Positions 1 to 8,504 of a stretch of 64,000 bases of DNA are shown piece after piece. Source of the DNA: Peristeroidobacter agariperforans (GTDB lineage: Bacteria; Pseudomonadota; Gammaproteobacteria; Steroidobacterales; Steroidobacteraceae); contig NZ_RYFW01000001.1 in assembly GCF_004138335.1 (NCBI RefSeq), forward strand, positions 2,997,244-3,061,243, given 5' to 3'. Numbering within the stretch: position 1 is the first letter of the stretch; the number at the start of each line of letters is the position of its first letter. The notes beneath the pieces are model-generated. The model was not told the DNA's origin. It saw only the letters and a list, made by a program, of their open reading frames with translations, and made no database searches. A program made the position numbers and the translations under genes.

Positions 1-868
1 CTTGATACCAGTCGCCGCTGACCAGCAGCGGCCGCACCGAGAAGGTTGCGCTCTCGCCGGCGTCGAAGTGCGAATCGGTTTGTCCCAACAGCGGCGCAAA
101 GGCGGTGGGCTGAGCCTCGCCTTTGGGATTACGAAGCATCACGCCAAAGCGGGCGTTTGCGATAGTCGGGAGGCGATACGGGCTTTCGGCGGGATCGACG
201 CTGAGGCCGCGAGTCACGCCATCGCGCGTTACCAGCGTAAGGGGCAAGCCGCCCATGCTCTCTGCAGTCATCAACGGAGCGCGCGGAAAACGCTTCTCCT
301 GCCAGATGAGCGGTTGGAGAAAGCCGTCATCGCTGGCGGGATTGCTCGCTGGTGCGCCGGTGTAGCCGACGGTGTACCAGCCCGGCGTACGTGCGGTGAA
401 CTTCCAGGAGATACGTGGCGCTTCGCCAGCAATGGGGCGCAGTTCGGCTTCCAAGGTGAAATCAGGATTGGCAGCGAAGGTCCATGCAGTGCCGCCGTTG
501 TCCAGAGCGCGGCTGCTGGTGGCGCGAACTTCAGTAACCGCGCCGGCTTCATAAACAATGTCCGTGTTGCCGTTGCCGTTAGCGGCTCGCCAGCGCGGCA
601 GCGGGTAATTCTCCACGTTCACGCCTTCGAGGCTTTCGCCGGGCGTCGAGGCAAAGCCTGACAGTCCGAGCTTCGGATCGGACGTGGCTTTGATGACGGT
701 GAACACCGGTTGATACACCGCGCGCTTGCCGGCACGTTCGATAGTAATCGCGTTGTTCGCCGCGGGTTTGAGCTGGTACGACTCGGTGGACGAAGCCGCC
801 GCTGTGGCACTGGCGACGCAGGCGGCAAGAAACAACGTAGAGCGGATCAGATCGCGAGTGCCGTTCAT
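1..868 (-). CDS. Secreted protein of unknown function, partial (C-terminus beyond window)
   Basis: Reading leftward from ATG 868 the frame stays open for 289 codons to the window edge, so only the N-terminal part is present. A GAGG-type ribosome site precedes the ATG. The first 24 or so residues form a signal peptide with a hydrophobic core and an Ala-rich cleavage region, so the product should be exported. The mature part is rich in short beta-type segments with many Gly, Thr and aromatic residues, and I recognise no catalytic motif. It starts 11 nt after the stop of the racemase-family gene and is therefore the last visible gene of the sugar-acid operon. A periplasmic glycan-active or glycan-binding protein is a guess from context. 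Confidence 0.75.
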   Translation of the reverse strand, partial: MNGTRDLIRSTLFLAACVASATAAASSTESYQLKPAANNAITIERAGKRAVYQPVFTVIKATSDPKLGLSGFASTPGESLEGVNVENYPLPRWRAANGNGNTDIVYEAGAVTEVRATSSRALDNGGTAWTFAANPDFTLEAELRPIAGEAPRISWKFTARTPGWYTVGYTGAPASNPASDDGFLQPLIWQEKRFPRAPLMTAESMGGLPLTLVTRDGVTRGLSVDPAESPYRLPTIANARFGVMLRNPKGEAQPTAFAPLLGQTDSHFDAGESATFSVRPLLVSGDWYQ

Positions 869-879
869 CCCTCATCCTC

Positions 880-2085
880 TTACTTTGCGTGTCGAAGCAA
901 CTGCTCGGCGTTGAGTTCAATACCCAGACCCGCGCCGGCTGGCGCAAACAAATAACCGTTCTTCACTTCCGCAGGGGTGGCTGCAATGGCAGCGCCAATC
1001 GGGTTCTTGCCGATCCAGTACTCACACACGATGCTGTTCGGCATGGCAACGGCCAGGTGCGCGCTGGCGGCAACGTGCACGGCCGATCCAATGCTGACGT
1101 GCGGCTGGAAGGCGAGGCCGAAACAATCGGCAAGCTCGGCGATGCGCCGACATTCGGTGATGCCGCCGGCGCGACAAACGTCGGGCTGCACGATATCGAT
1201 CGCGCGGTTGCGGATCAGCTCGACGGTTTCGTGCCGGGTCATGATCGAATCCAGCGCGATCGGAATGCTCAGCCGTTGCGCCAGCTCCGCATACCCTTCG
1301 ACGTCTTCGGGAGGAATCGGCATTTCGAAGAATCCGACGCCCAGCTCTTCCATCGCTTCGCCGAGCCGCATCGCATCGGCGCGCGAATAAACACCCGCGG
1401 CGTCGGCGTAGATGCTGAAATCGTCACCGACTCCATCGCGGATCGCGCGGATCGCCCGTAAGTCACCGCGCACGCCGCGCCCGATCGCCATTTTGACGCC
1501 GGTGTAACCCGCGGCTCGAAGTGACCGTGCTTCTTCAACCAGCTCTGCGATGGCTTCATTGGGCGCCTCCAGGGGGAGCGATGGAATGCCGGAGGCATAA
1601 ACGCGCACGCTTTCCCGCATTTTGCCGCCGAGCAATGTTGAGATTGGTGCGCCGGCGGCCTGACCCGCCAGGTCCCACAGCGCGATGTCGACACCGGCGA
1701 TCGCTTCGATATAGAAGCCGGCGCGGTGTCCTCGAACCCGCATGCCCGCATACATTCGTTCCCAGAGCACGAGCACGTCGCGCGGATCGGCGCCGATCAA
1801 AATATCCTTGAGCAGCAGATCGACGATCTTTGCAGTCGCCTGCGGAGCGACGGGCGCTTTGGCCTCGCCCCAACCGACGTGGCCGCTGTCGGTTTCGATG
1901 CGGACGATGACGGTATCGATGGTGCGTGAATAAACAAACTTTCTTCGCAGCGGGACGGGGTACTCAGTCGACAGCTCCGCCTGGCCTGCGGCGCGTTCGG
2001 TGCCCCACGCTCGACTGCCCCAGTAGCTGCGGCTGTCGATGGGTTCCGCTTGAATCGGGAACGCTTCGACTTTGACAATTTTCAT
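880..2085 (-). CDS. Mandelate racemase/muconate lactonizing enzyme family protein (probable sugar-acid dehydratase)
   Basis: A 401-residue enolase-superfamily enzyme with the N-terminal capping domain and C-terminal barrel. Visible metal ligands are D228, E254 and D279, with a D302/H329 dyad (QPD and QPH motifs). K198 sits at the first position of the KxK catalytic motif, but the second lysine is replaced by A200. This family abstracts the alpha proton of carboxylic acids; here dehydration or cycloisomerisation of an aldonic acid or lactone is inferred from the lactonase, kinase and aldolase genes nearby. The start at 2085 is set by AGGAGG six bases upstream and overlaps the GH105 stop by 4 bp (ATGA), so translation is coupled. 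An in-frame start at 2130 is less likely. Confidence 0.88.
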   Translation of the reverse strand: MKIVKVEAFPIQAEPIDSRSYWGSRAWGTERAAGQAELSTEYPVPLRRKFVYSRTIDTVIVRIETDSGHVGWGEAKAPVAPQATAKIVDLLLKDILIGADPRDVLVLWERMYAGMRVRGHRAGFYIEAIAGVDIALWDLAGQAAGAPISTLLGGKMRESVRVYASGIPSLPLEAPNEAIAELVEEARSLRAAGYTGVKMAIGRGVRGDLRAIRAIRDGVGDDFSIYADAAGVYSRADAMRLGEAMEELGVGFFEMPIPPEDVEGYAELAQRLSIPIALDSIMTRHETVELIRNRAIDIVQPDVCRAGGITECRRIAELADCFGLAFQPHVSIGSAVHVAASAHLAVAMPNSIVCEYWIGKNPIGAAIAATPAEVKNGYLFAPAGAGLGIELNAEQLLRHAK

Positions 2086-3065
2086 TCGGCCTCCTGACAC
2101 AGCGCGAGCAGCAGCGGCCCTTGGCCCCAAGGGAACGTGCCGAACGGCCGGCTTGCATAGACAGCTCGCGCGCCGACGGGGGTTGCATCGCTGACTAGTT
2201 GCAACGTGCCGTCCTTGATCTGCGAATGCATGGCGGCGCGAGCTTTGCGCTCCGTCTCTTCGTAACGTGACGGCTCGAGCACGCGGTGCCTGAACGCTTC
2301 ATGCAGCGCATACGCGGCCATCGTTGCGAGCGTCGATTCGAGATAGGTGTCGCTGTCGTTGATGACCGTGTGCCACATGCCGCTCGAATCTTGCGAGTCG
2401 GCGAGAGCATCGGCGAGTGCGATCGTGCGCTGTTGCAGTTCGTTCCATGCGCGATGGGATCGGGGCAGCAGGATCAGAGTGTCGACCAAGCCCATCAGCG
2501 CCCAGCCATTGCCGCGCGCCCACAGCTCGCCGTTTCTTCCGCAGTAACGCTCGAAACCGTGAAAGAGCAGGCCGCTGTCTGTTTGCAGCGTGCGTGCGTA
2601 GCCGAGCAGCTCGCCGACGGCTTGATCGAAATATTGGTCGTCGCCGGTTGCATGAGCGAGTGCGGCCAGGAACGGACCGTCGACGTCCATGCAATCGACC
2701 CAGATCTGCCAACGCCATCCCGGCGTGTCGCCGCGGTGATATCGCTCGCCATTCGCGCCGGCCGGAAAGCTCGCGTTGAGCGCGGCCAGTTTTCGCGCGG
2801 CGTCGAGGAATTGCTCGTCCTGGGTTCGTTGATAGAGTGCGATCAGTTCGCGACCGGCGCCGACGTGATCTTCGTTGCTACGAGCGACACCTTTGCCCAA
2901 CCAGCTGCGCAGGATGCCGTGAACGAAGCCGAACGGCGTCGAGTCGCCGAGCACGTCGCCTGCTCGCAGCAGTCCGCGCAGAGCGATAGCTTCGCCAAAA
3001 CCCCAAACGCGATAGTTCCAGCGCATGGCGACCGCGGCCGCCGCTGTCAATGCGTCACTTTTCAT
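2082..3065 (-). CDS. Glycoside hydrolase family 105 protein (unsaturated glycuronyl hydrolase)
   Basis: A 327-residue protein with the alpha/alpha-barrel signature of GH88/GH105: WxD at 122-124 followed by DGPF (D124 is the likely proton donor) and ARGNGW around 183-188. GH105 enzymes hydrate the 4,5-unsaturated uronic acid left at the non-reducing end by polysaccharide lyases, releasing a 5-keto-4-deoxyuronate. No signal peptide is seen, so it probably acts in the cytoplasm on imported disaccharides. The start at 3065 overlaps the SMP-30 stop by 4 bp and the gene overlaps the racemase-family gene by 4 bp. The exact substrate (pectin-derived, ulvan-like or other) cannot be read from the sequence. 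Confidence 0.88.
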   Translation of the reverse strand: MKSDALTAAAAVAMRWNYRVWGFGEAIALRGLLRAGDVLGDSTPFGFVHGILRSWLGKGVARSNEDHVGAGRELIALYQRTQDEQFLDAARKLAALNASFPAGANGERYHRGDTPGWRWQIWVDCMDVDGPFLAALAHATGDDQYFDQAVGELLGYARTLQTDSGLLFHGFERYCGRNGELWARGNGWALMGLVDTLILLPRSHRAWNELQQRTIALADALADSQDSSGMWHTVINDSDTYLESTLATMAAYALHEAFRHRVLEPSRYEETERKARAAMHSQIKDGTLQLVSDATPVGARAVYASRPFGTFPWGQGPLLLALCQEAE

Positions 3066-3994
3066 GGGCGTTCCAGCAATATTTCGAACAGGGCGCCCGA
3101 GCCGGGATGATTGAGCAGCGCTTGCGGACTCAGGCGCATTCGCGAAGTGGTGACCAACAATCGATTCGGTCCGGCGAAGCACACACTGCTGATGTGAGGC
3201 GCGGGCACGTCGATTTGGCGCAAGTACGCGCCGTCGCGGGCGAGTTGCACGACGCTGCTGCCACCCCACATCGCGACCCAGAATGTTCCATCTGGCGCGA
3301 GCGTCATGCCGTCAGGCTTGCCAGCCAGGCCGAGGAAGTCGCTTAGTATGACGGGTTCGCCCAAAGTGTCAGCGTCGACAGGGTAGGCGAGCAGCGTACG
3401 TTCGAGCGTGTCGACGACGAAGAGTGTTCGTCCGTCAGCGGAAAGCTTCATCCCGTTCGGCACGCCGAGACCTGAGGCGACGCGCTTCGGTGCTTCGTGC
3501 AGCGAAGGCGCATAAAAGAGCGCGCCGCGTGTGGCGAGAATGCCCCGATGCATCATGCCGACCCAGAGCCCGCCGTTGGCATCGATCGTCATATCGTTGA
3601 AGCGACAGCCCAGGTCGATGGTTGCGGCCGGGCCTGCGGTGACTTCGCCGCCCGGCGAAATCGAGCAGAAACGATCGTCGAGCGCGCCGGCCAACGTTTC
3701 ATCGGGCAACGTGGCGAGTGACCAGAGGGCGGACGGCATCGCGATGGACTCGAGATAGCCGTTCGCGACAGCGCCGGCCTGGCGTACGGTATGCCCATCA
3801 ATCCAATGCAACAGGCGTCGCGATACCGGGTCGGTCCACCACACGCTGCCGACGTCCGCAGTCGCCAATGAGTCGTGGCTCTCTGGCCGTTGCGAAGAGC
3901 GCGCGCCTGGGTGATCTAGCTGCCATGCTGGCGACTCCCCGATCGCCGCGCCAGCGTCGCAGACGAGGCGAACGACAATTGAACTCTCAGCCAT
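3062..3994 (-). CDS. SMP-30/gluconolactonase/LRE family sugar lactonase
   Basis: A 310-residue six-bladed beta-propeller protein. The metal-binding residues of the family are visible: E20 in GESPAW, an Asn in RFND, an Asn in VPNGM and an Asp in KPDGM. Family members hydrolyse aldonolactones to aldonic acids. The gene lies between the 2-keto-3-deoxygalactonokinase and GH105 genes and the operon also encodes an SDR dehydrogenase, so the natural reading is opening of the lactone made by that dehydrogenase. ATG 3994 overlaps the kinase gene by 8 bp; an in-frame ATG at 4006 is a possible alternative, and neither has a strong ribosome site. No signal peptide is seen. Confidence 0.88.
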   Translation of the reverse strand: MAESSIVVRLVCDAGAAIGESPAWQLDHPGARSSQRPESHDSLATADVGSVWWTDPVSRRLLHWIDGHTVRQAGAVANGYLESIAMPSALWSLATLPDETLAGALDDRFCSISPGGEVTAGPAATIDLGCRFNDMTIDANGGLWVGMMHRGILATRGALFYAPSLHEAPKRVASGLGVPNGMKLSADGRTLFVVDTLERTLLAYPVDADTLGEPVILSDFLGLAGKPDGMTLAPDGTFWVAMWGGSSVVQLARDGAYLRQIDVPAPHISSVCFAGPNRLLVTTSRMRLSPQALLNHPGSGALFEILLERP

Positions 3995-4901
3995 GACGCA
4001 ACTCATGAACCGCTTTGAACCCGCGCAGGCAGGCGATGCGCGAGTCGACGATCGCGCTGGAGATGCCGGCTGCACTCAGTGCACTCGCGTAGAGCGCACA
4101 CACGACGCGACTGCCAACCAAGGGAACGACCGCATCGCCCGCGGTCGGATACACGGCCATGGCGTCGGCAATCTCCGAGCCGATCAACATGCCGCGAATG
4201 TATGAAGCGGCATCCGGCTTGGAGAGGAACCCTCTCACGACCTTCGCCCGCGCCCCAAACAACAGGGTGCCCAGGCTCAGTTTGCGAGCCCGACCCGCGG
4301 CGACGCCATTGAGAAACACCGGCCCATCTTGCGCCTCACCCTCGACGATGGAAGCGAGCAGCCCCTTCGCCGTCAGCCGGTCGAAGATCTCGCCGGACAT
4401 GCTGGTGAAGAATTCGACGACGCGGCCGCGTTCGAGCCGCGCCCATTTCGTATGGGTGCCCGGAAGCGCGACCCAACCGTCGACCGTGCCGAGCGAAGCC
4501 AGGCCCATCATCTCGACTTCTTCGCCACGCAGGATGTCGGGCTCGCCGTCGAAGCTGCGACGGCAGGTGATGCCAGGAACGATGTGAACCGGGACGCTGC
4601 CAATCTCAGTTGCCACCGCTGCGGCAGCGAGATCCGCACAGCCCGCAGGCGCTTCGGCGTAAGGAACTTCCTTCCAGCCGACGTTCGATCCAATCATGCC
4701 GGACGCGTACACCGGGCCGCTGTTCGGCCAGCGCGCGGCGAGTGCATCCATGGTCGCGGCCATGCCAGTGCGATCGAGGTTGACCACACCGGCAGGTGCC
4801 GAGTACTCGTCGACGGCTGAGCCGTCAGCGCCAATGAGATAAGCACGAAAGTTCGTACTGCCCCAGTTGACGCCAACGAACGTGTTAGCTCCTCGTGACA
4901 C
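3987..4901 (-). CDS. dgoK: 2-dehydro-3-deoxygalactonokinase
   Basis: A 304-residue protein matching the DgoK family from end to end: the N-terminal nucleotide-binding loop with NWGSTNFRAY near residue 12, an ASGMIGSNVGW segment around 67-77, and ILRGEEVEMMG near 123-133. DgoK phosphorylates 2-keto-3-deoxygalactonate to KDPGal in the cytoplasm. The partner aldolase is encoded in the divergent operon at 12545-13177. The start is GTG 4901, chosen because GGAGGAG lies 5-6 nt upstream; it overlaps the SDR gene by 17 bp. Some family members also accept related 2-keto-3-deoxy acids, so the exact stereochemistry is inferred. Confidence 0.92.
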   Translation of the reverse strand: MSRGANTFVGVNWGSTNFRAYLIGADGSAVDEYSAPAGVVNLDRTGMAATMDALAARWPNSGPVYASGMIGSNVGWKEVPYAEAPAGCADLAAAAVATEIGSVPVHIVPGITCRRSFDGEPDILRGEEVEMMGLASLGTVDGWVALPGTHTKWARLERGRVVEFFTSMSGEIFDRLTAKGLLASIVEGEAQDGPVFLNGVAAGRARKLSLGTLLFGARAKVVRGFLSKPDAASYIRGMLIGSEIADAMAVYPTAGDAVVPLVGSRVVCALYASALSAAGISSAIVDSRIACLRGFKAVHELRHG

Positions 4902-5616
4902 CGGCTCCTCCGTCGATCGGATAAACGGACCCGGTGATCCATTGCGCGCGATCGGATGCTAGAAACAAAACCAACTCGGCGACTTCCTCGGCGTTACCCA
5001 ATCGGCCCAGCGGATGGCGCGCGATATTCTTTGCGCGGGCGTCCTCAGGATCGGCGGCGCGAGCGAACGATTCGCGCAGCAGAGGAGTGTCGATGCTGGC
5101 AGGTGCGATGGCATTCACTCTGATTTTGCTGGGTGCAAGCTCGAGCGCTGCGGTCTTCACCAGGTTATTGAGTGCCGCTTTGGTTGCGGCGTAAGCGGCG
5201 AGCGTCGGTGTGGCGTAGTCGGCGTTGATCGAAGACAAAACGATCACCGCGCCGCCCCGAGGCAACATTCCTGGTGTGCACAGCTGCAGCAGCCGCACGG
5301 CGCCGACGACGTTGACGTCGTACAGCTCCAGAAACGTTTGCGGATCGGTATCGAACACGCCGCCCGGAAAACTCGCGGCCGCGGCGTGAACCAGGATGTC
5401 GGGTGCTCCGAGCGATTTCGTCGTCTCGGCCACGGCCGCTTCGAGTGCGGCAGTGGAGCGCATGTCAGCGATCAGGTTGAGATCGCTGACCGCGCCCGAC
5501 TTCACATCCAGTCCCGCGACGCGTGCGCCTTCGGCCTGAAGGCGGGCGACGATGGCTGCGCCGATTCCGCTCGCGGCGCCGGTCACCAGCGCCACATGCC
5601 CGCTCAGAGTCTTCAA
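4885..5616 (-). CDS. SDR family NAD(P)-dependent oxidoreductase (probable aldose dehydrogenase)
   Basis: A 243-residue classical short-chain dehydrogenase. The cofactor motif TGAASGIG occupies 12-19, the catalytic Ser is at 128-129, and Y142-x3-K146 completes the triad; the C-terminus YPIDGGAG is typical. Aspartate in GLDV after strand beta-2 favours NAD. Operon position next to a lactonase and DgoK suggests oxidation of an aldose to its lactone, or of a deoxy sugar acid. The start is a TTG at 5616, fixed by CGGAGG six bases upstream; no ATG gives the full Rossmann strand. The gene lies 12 nt downstream of the TBDR. Confidence 0.88.
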   Translation of the reverse strand: MKTLSGHVALVTGAASGIGAAIVARLQAEGARVAGLDVKSGAVSDLNLIADMRSTAALEAAVAETTKSLGAPDILVHAAAASFPGGVFDTDPQTFLELYDVNVVGAVRLLQLCTPGMLPRGGAVIVLSSINADYATPTLAAYAATKAALNNLVKTAALELAPSKIRVNAIAPASIDTPLLRESFARAADPEDARAKNIARHPLGRLGNAEEVAELVLFLASDRAQWITGSVYPIDGGAGVTRS

Positions 5617-5628
5617 GGCAAACCTCCG

Positions 5629-8274
5629 TCAGAATTTCAAGCTGACGCTGGCCTTGTAGATTCGCCCGAAGAACAAGTTGGTGCGCAGCGCCTCGTCGAC
5701 GCCATCGTAAGTCCGTTGCTTCTCGTCGAGAAGGTTGTTCGCTTCGAAGCCCAGCGAGACGGCATCGTTCACGTCGTAACGCAGGGTGGCCGACAGGTCG
5801 GTGTACGGGCTGTTGTAGATGCCAGTCGCTGCCGCCGACAGACCGACCAGATAGTCATCACGCCAGTTGTAGGCGAGACGTGCGCTGAACGGCCCGCGCT
5901 CGAAGTAGCCGACGAAGTTCACGTTGTTCGGCGACAAGCCCGGCAGCGGCAGCACTCGCCCGGCCACGTCCTTGATCGGCGTGCTGGAGTCGATATAGGA
6001 GTAGCTGGCGATGATGCCGAAGCCGTCGAACGCCTCGGGTAGGAAGTAGAAGGGTAGCTGCACCAGCACCTCGACACCTTTGACTTCGGCGCCTTCGCCG
6101 TTGACCTTGCGGTTCACGAGGTAATTGACGCCGCCGTATGTCTCGGGGCTCTGCTGCTGGATGATGAAGGTCGACACGTCCTTGTAGAACAGTCCCAACG
6201 ACACCAGCGCCTGCTCGCCGAAATAGTATTCGGCGGACAGGTCGGCCTGGTCGGCCTTGAACGGATCCAGGTCCGGCGCGCCTCCCGTACCCGTGCCGAG
6301 CACCGTTTGTACGCCGTCGACGAACACCGCGTTGTTCGCGAGCGTGACGCCGCTGTTGAGGTCTGCGGTGTTCGGATAGGCGATGACGCGGGCCGCGCCG
6401 AGTCGGAACACCAGATCGTCAGTGAGCTCGAGCTTCGTGACCGCGGAGGGCAGGAAGTCGCTGTCGTTGCGCTCGAACGTGCTCGCGGTCGCGCCGCCGG
6501 TCGGTGCAATCTGATTGCCGATGGATTCCAGCTCGCGGTGCAGGTAACGCACGCCGATGTTGCCGCTCAGGTTCGCCGAGCCGAGCTCGGTGCCGAAATC
6601 GACCTTGGTGTACGCCGAGGTGAACTTCTCTTTGATCTCGAACGTGCTCGACAACGCGTTGGTGTTGTTGCGTGGATCGAGACATTGCACGTTCTGAGAA
6701 ATCGCCGGCACGTCGCCGAAGGCCGAGCAACTGCTGACCGAGGGATTGGCCGTCAGATAAGAGCGCGGCAACCCCTCGAATTCGCCGCTGGCGAAGCCCG
6801 GGTTGGAGTGCAGCGTCAAATAGGAAGAGAGCGCAGTCGCCGGAATGCCGCCGGTCGGGCGGATGTCGGCACGCAGCGGGTTCTGCTCGGAGTCGATGTT
6901 TTCATAGCGGGCGCCGACGCTGATCGACTTCAGTGCGCCGGCATCCAGATCGTAGGTCCAGTCGGTGCGCGCGGCGGTGTCTTCGCTGCGGACGTCATAT
7001 AAGTTGTCGAACAGGATGGTGTAGCGCAGCTGACTGGGATCGGTCAGGTCGATGCCGCTGATCTGATAAGAGCCGAGATCGCCGGCGGTGAAATCGAAAT
7101 CCACCGTGGGGCTGACGCCAACGATGGGCTGCATGCGGAAGTAGATCTGATGCGCGGTCGATTCCGACTCGGTGTACGCCAGTTCGGCGCTGGCGCGCAG
7201 CCGATCGTTGATGTCGAACTTGCCGCTCAGGGCCGAGGACCAGATGTTCGCTTCGGTATCGAGGAATTCGGTGTTGGTCAGCACCGGGCCGGTAGCGCGG
7301 CCCTTCAGCAGAATGTTGTTCGGCGAATACTCGGCGTTGCTCAGCCCGGCGGTGGGCGTGAACGACAGCCACCAGCGGTTACGATCGGAATCGAGCTTGG
7401 AATAAAAGGTGTCGGCGGTCAGTTCGACGCCATCGGCCGGTTGCCACTGCACCATGCCGGACAGGCCGACATTCTTACGGGTCTCGGCGATTTCTTCGGG
7501 ACGGGCATCGGCATTGCCGAAGCGGACGGTGCCGGTGCTATCGGTGAAGCGCGAGTAACCCGAGAACGTATCGAGACCTTCCTGGGAAAGATTGCGACGA
7601 TTGAACGAGGCGGAGACCAGAACGCCGAGCGTATCGCCGGCGAACTTGTGTGATGCCAGCGCGAACGCTTCGTAGCCGTCTTCCGAGGCTTGATCGTAAT
7701 AAGTGCCGCCGACTTTGGCCGCAATCTGATCCGGACCTTCGAGCGGCTTGCGGGTCTGCACGTCGACGATGCCGCCGAGCGCGCCATCGATCTGATCTGC
7801 GCTGGCGAGCTTGGTCAGCTCCAAACGTGAGATCAGCTCGGAGGGCACGAGCGACAACAAACCGTACGTCGAGCTGCCAAGCGTATCGAGGCCGGCGCCG
7901 CCGCGACCGGTCGGGTCGACGATCTGGCGGCCGTTGAACAAATAAACGTTCTGGCGAAGGCCGCGCACCGAGACGCTGGTGCCTTCGGCAATACCGCGAT
8001 CCACTTGTACGCCAGAGACACGAGCCAGCGATTCGGCGACGTTGCGATCCGGGAGTTTGCCGATGTCGTCCGCGACGATGGCATCGACGATTTGCGTCGA
8101 CTCGCGCTTGATGTCGCGCGCCCGGTTCAAGCTCTCCCGAATGCCGGTCACGACGACTTCTTCGACGGAATCACCCGCCGGAGCGGTGGACTGCGCATAC
8201 ACCGGCGCGACCAACAGCGTCGGACTGAGCGCCGCCAGACCCCTAACGAACCGATTCTTCAGCTTCCTCGTCAT
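5629..8274 (-). CDS. TonB-dependent outer-membrane receptor, carbohydrate type
   Basis: An 881-residue receptor with a signal peptide ending in VYAQ, then the conserved VVVTGIRESLNRAR and KRES segments seen in carbohydrate-type TBDRs of xanthomonads and caulobacters. The plug domain (about 45-170) has the usual ARVSGVQ and VRGL elements, and a long beta-barrel ends in SLKF with terminal Phe, as required for barrel assembly. Such proteins import oligosaccharides across the outer membrane with energy from TonB-ExbB-ExbD. It is the first gene of the leftward operon and shares a promoter region with the divergent operon. ATG 8274 has AGGGGGAA upstream; an extended frame to 8361 has no supporting site. 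Confidence 0.93.
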   Translation of the reverse strand: MTRKLKNRFVRGLAALSPTLLVAPVYAQSTAPAGDSVEEVVVTGIRESLNRARDIKRESTQIVDAIVADDIGKLPDRNVAESLARVSGVQVDRGIAEGTSVSVRGLRQNVYLFNGRQIVDPTGRGGAGLDTLGSSTYGLLSLVPSELISRLELTKLASADQIDGALGGIVDVQTRKPLEGPDQIAAKVGGTYYDQASEDGYEAFALASHKFAGDTLGVLVSASFNRRNLSQEGLDTFSGYSRFTDSTGTVRFGNADARPEEIAETRKNVGLSGMVQWQPADGVELTADTFYSKLDSDRNRWWLSFTPTAGLSNAEYSPNNILLKGRATGPVLTNTEFLDTEANIWSSALSGKFDINDRLRASAELAYTESESTAHQIYFRMQPIVGVSPTVDFDFTAGDLGSYQISGIDLTDPSQLRYTILFDNLYDVRSEDTAARTDWTYDLDAGALKSISVGARYENIDSEQNPLRADIRPTGGIPATALSSYLTLHSNPGFASGEFEGLPRSYLTANPSVSSCSAFGDVPAISQNVQCLDPRNNTNALSSTFEIKEKFTSAYTKVDFGTELGSANLSGNIGVRYLHRELESIGNQIAPTGGATASTFERNDSDFLPSAVTKLELTDDLVFRLGAARVIAYPNTADLNSGVTLANNAVFVDGVQTVLGTGTGGAPDLDPFKADQADLSAEYYFGEQALVSLGLFYKDVSTFIIQQQSPETYGGVNYLVNRKVNGEGAEVKGVEVLVQLPFYFLPEAFDGFGIIASYSYIDSSTPIKDVAGRVLPLPGLSPNNVNFVGYFERGPFSARLAYNWRDDYLVGLSAAATGIYNSPYTDLSATLRYDVNDAVSLGFEANNLLDEKQRTYDGVDEALRTNLFFGRIYKASVSLKF

Positions 8275-8504
8275 GACCGTTCCCCCTAACCATGGCGCGC
8301 CGCGGGCCGATGAGTGAGTATGCGGCGTCGTTCTAGGTGATACTAATATAGCAACGATCATTTCAAATCAAGCCGTGCAGATTTGCCGAGGGTGCGCAAA
8401 TGCCGACGAATTAGCCCATTGACATCCGTCAGCCGGGAAGAGACGCTTACACATATAGCAACACTTTGGACGGTCGACGACCGTCGGACAGGAGAATCCC
8501 GGTT
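8275..8504. promoter_or_regulatory. Divergent control region between TBDR operon and aldolase operon
   Basis: This 230-bp AT-richer gap drives both operons. A 10-bp direct repeat ATATAGCAAC occurs at 8346-8355 and 8453-8462. Three dyads are visible: ATTTcAAAT at 8360-8368, ATTTGC-N9-GCAAAT at 8381-8401, and GACGGTC-N3-GACCGTC at 8469-8485, the last just upstream of the ribosome site of the + strand operon. TTGACA at 8419-8424 could be a -35 box, though a good -10 at standard spacing is lacking. The IclR regulator encoded at 10585 is the obvious candidate to bind here, which is inference. Confidence 0.55.

Noticed and set aside
2-661. A 219-codon + strand frame at the window start
   Set aside because: The minus strand carries a signal-peptide protein with a ribosome site that is coupled to the operon, and the + frame shows no domain.
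8419-8462. TTGACA at 8419 with TATAGC as a sigma-70 promoter
   Set aside because: The spacing to any acceptable -10 box is outside 16-18 bp, so it is mentioned only as a possible -35.
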